Below are positions 63,552-64,000 of a stretch of DNA of 64,000 nt, piece after piece. The position numbers were made by a program, and so were the translations under genes. Where the stretch lies: assembly GCF_001421535.1 (NCBI RefSeq), contig NZ_LMKN01000008.1, positions 473,952 through 537,951 of the forward strand, given 5' to 3'. This stretch comes from Sphingomonas sp. Leaf20. Its GTDB lineage: Bacteria > Pseudomonadota > Alphaproteobacteria > Sphingomonadales > Sphingomonadaceae. Below the pieces are notes generated by a model. That model did not search any database. It was not told the origin of the DNA and saw nothing but the letters and a program-made list of their open reading frames with translations. Numbering within the stretch: the first letter of the stretch is position 1; the number at the start of each line of letters is the position of its first letter.

Positions 63552-64000
63552 CGCGACAGGCCTTCGAGCGTGGGGATCAGCGCGTCGAACGCGTCGATCA
63601 CCGCATCCGCGCCAAGCTCGTCGACCGGCTGCATCAGGAACCCGAAGCTGCAGGCGATCGCCGGAAGCCCCGCCGACTGCGCCGCCTGGATGTCGAAGAT
63701 CGAATCGCCGACGAACGCCGCCCGGTCGCCCCGGGCCTGTTGCGCACAGAGCCGGACCATCTCGTGGATGGGCATCGGCGAGGGTTTGGACTGCGTCAGC
63801 GTATCGCCCCCGAGGACACAGGCGAACCGATCGGTCAGGTCGAGCTGGTCGAGGACGATGCGCGCGAACCGCTCGATCTTGTTGGTGACGATCCCGAGCG
63901 TGACCCCGCGCGCCGCGAGCGCGTCGAGTGCATCGATCACGCCGGGATAGGGCCTCGTCAGCACGCAGATATTGGCTTCGTAATGCGCGAGCAGCGCGGC
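63548..64000 (-). CDS. HAD-family hydrolase, phosphoglycolate phosphatase-like (C-terminal part)
   Basis: The frame runs off the right edge of the window; 150 residues of the C-terminal portion are present. Seen: GVTLGIVTNKIERFARIVL (motif II), KPSPMPIHEMVRLC (motif III Lys), and AFVGDSIFDIQAAQSAGLPAIACSFGF (motif IV). These match Gph-type phosphatases that remove phosphoglycolate from DNA repair or oxygenase side reactions. The N-terminal motif I lies outside the window. Confidence 0.85.
   Translation of the reverse strand, partial: AALLAHYEANICVLTRPYPGVIDALDALAARGVTLGIVTNKIERFARIVLDQLDLTDRFACVLGGDTLTQSKPSPMPIHEMVRLCAQQARGDRAAFVGDSIFDIQAAQSAGLPAIACSFGFLMQPVDELGADAVIDAFDALIPTLEGLSR

Overview
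The window reads as a stretch of chromosome from a GC-rich alphaproteobacterium of the Sphingomonadales, most likely Sphingomonas or a close relative. The evidence is the high GC content with strong G/C third-codon bias and several families typical of alphaproteobacteria or sphingomonads: DUF1476 (ATP synthase zeta inhibitor), DUF2794, the TIGR02300 FYDLN-acid protein, PstA with a DUF3333-type N-terminus, an HPr-rel-A cluster, and palindromic intergenic repeats. This assignment is inference; no 16S gene is present. I see no prophage, insertion sequence, plasmid gene or CRISPR array. Most of the region looks like core genome.

Layout. 30-3213: gnd, a Cof-like phosphatase, a HAD-type phosphomannomutase, a Gre-like factor and a 60-aa helix-turn-helix protein form one tightly packed operon. 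3214-3580 is a repeat-filled gap. 3581-7285: HI0933-type flavoprotein, a DEAD-box RNA helicase with a DbpA-like RNA-binding domain, and a YaiI-family protein. 7335-13696: a large GAF/PAS hybrid histidine kinase, then an overlapping trio (YegD-like Hsp70, spermidine-synthase-like protein, AbrB-family membrane protein). 13748-20028: dctD and dctB diverge from dctA and an alginate-export-type porin, a complete C4-dicarboxylate sensing and uptake module. 20215-27849: two acyl-CoA dehydrogenases, a membrane protein, a fatty acid desaturase, then leuC, a 54-aa gene, leuD and a quinone oxidoreductase.

27970-28865 is a DUF1476-BolA-monothiol glutaredoxin operon. 29125-34552: MBL-fold hydrolase, DUF4230 protein, nadA, a 51-aa gene, nadC, a membrane protein with RNase T2, and DUF4112. 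34558-36475: a peptide-type solute-binding lipoprotein abutting tRNA-Leu, then ihfB. 36608-40974: rpsA, a SemiSWEET gene on the other strand, cmk and aroA. 41073-45258: FYDLN-acid protein, tRNA-Ala, a soluble chemoreceptor-like protein, a peptidyl-prolyl isomerase, a 54-aa gene and an LplT-like transporter. 45566-48325: pgsA, moaD, moaE and two fasciclin-domain proteins. 48426-52998: OxyR, a TauE/SafE permease, serine acetyltransferase, DUF2794, a short-chain dehydrogenase and a Pro/Ala-rich exported protein.

53154-60467 is a full phosphate regulon, transcribed leftwards in the order phoR-pstS-pstC-pstA-pstB-phoU-phoB. 60599-63174 is a four-gene cluster encoding a Tat-type exported small protein, a PqqD-like protein, an HprK-like kinase and a nucleotidyltransferase. 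Its families match the poorly characterised HPr-rel-A system, and it is the best candidate here for an undescribed system. A VanZ-like protein and the C-terminal part of a phosphoglycolate-phosphatase-type HAD enzyme close the window.

The most interesting signals are the HPr-rel-A cluster with a possible substrate, a DctD without the GAFTGA loop facing symmetric repeats in the dctA promoter region, overlapping micro-genes in leu and near nadA, a lipoprotein gene starting two bases after a tRNA, and hairpins covering ribosome-binding regions upstream of an SDR gene and pstC.
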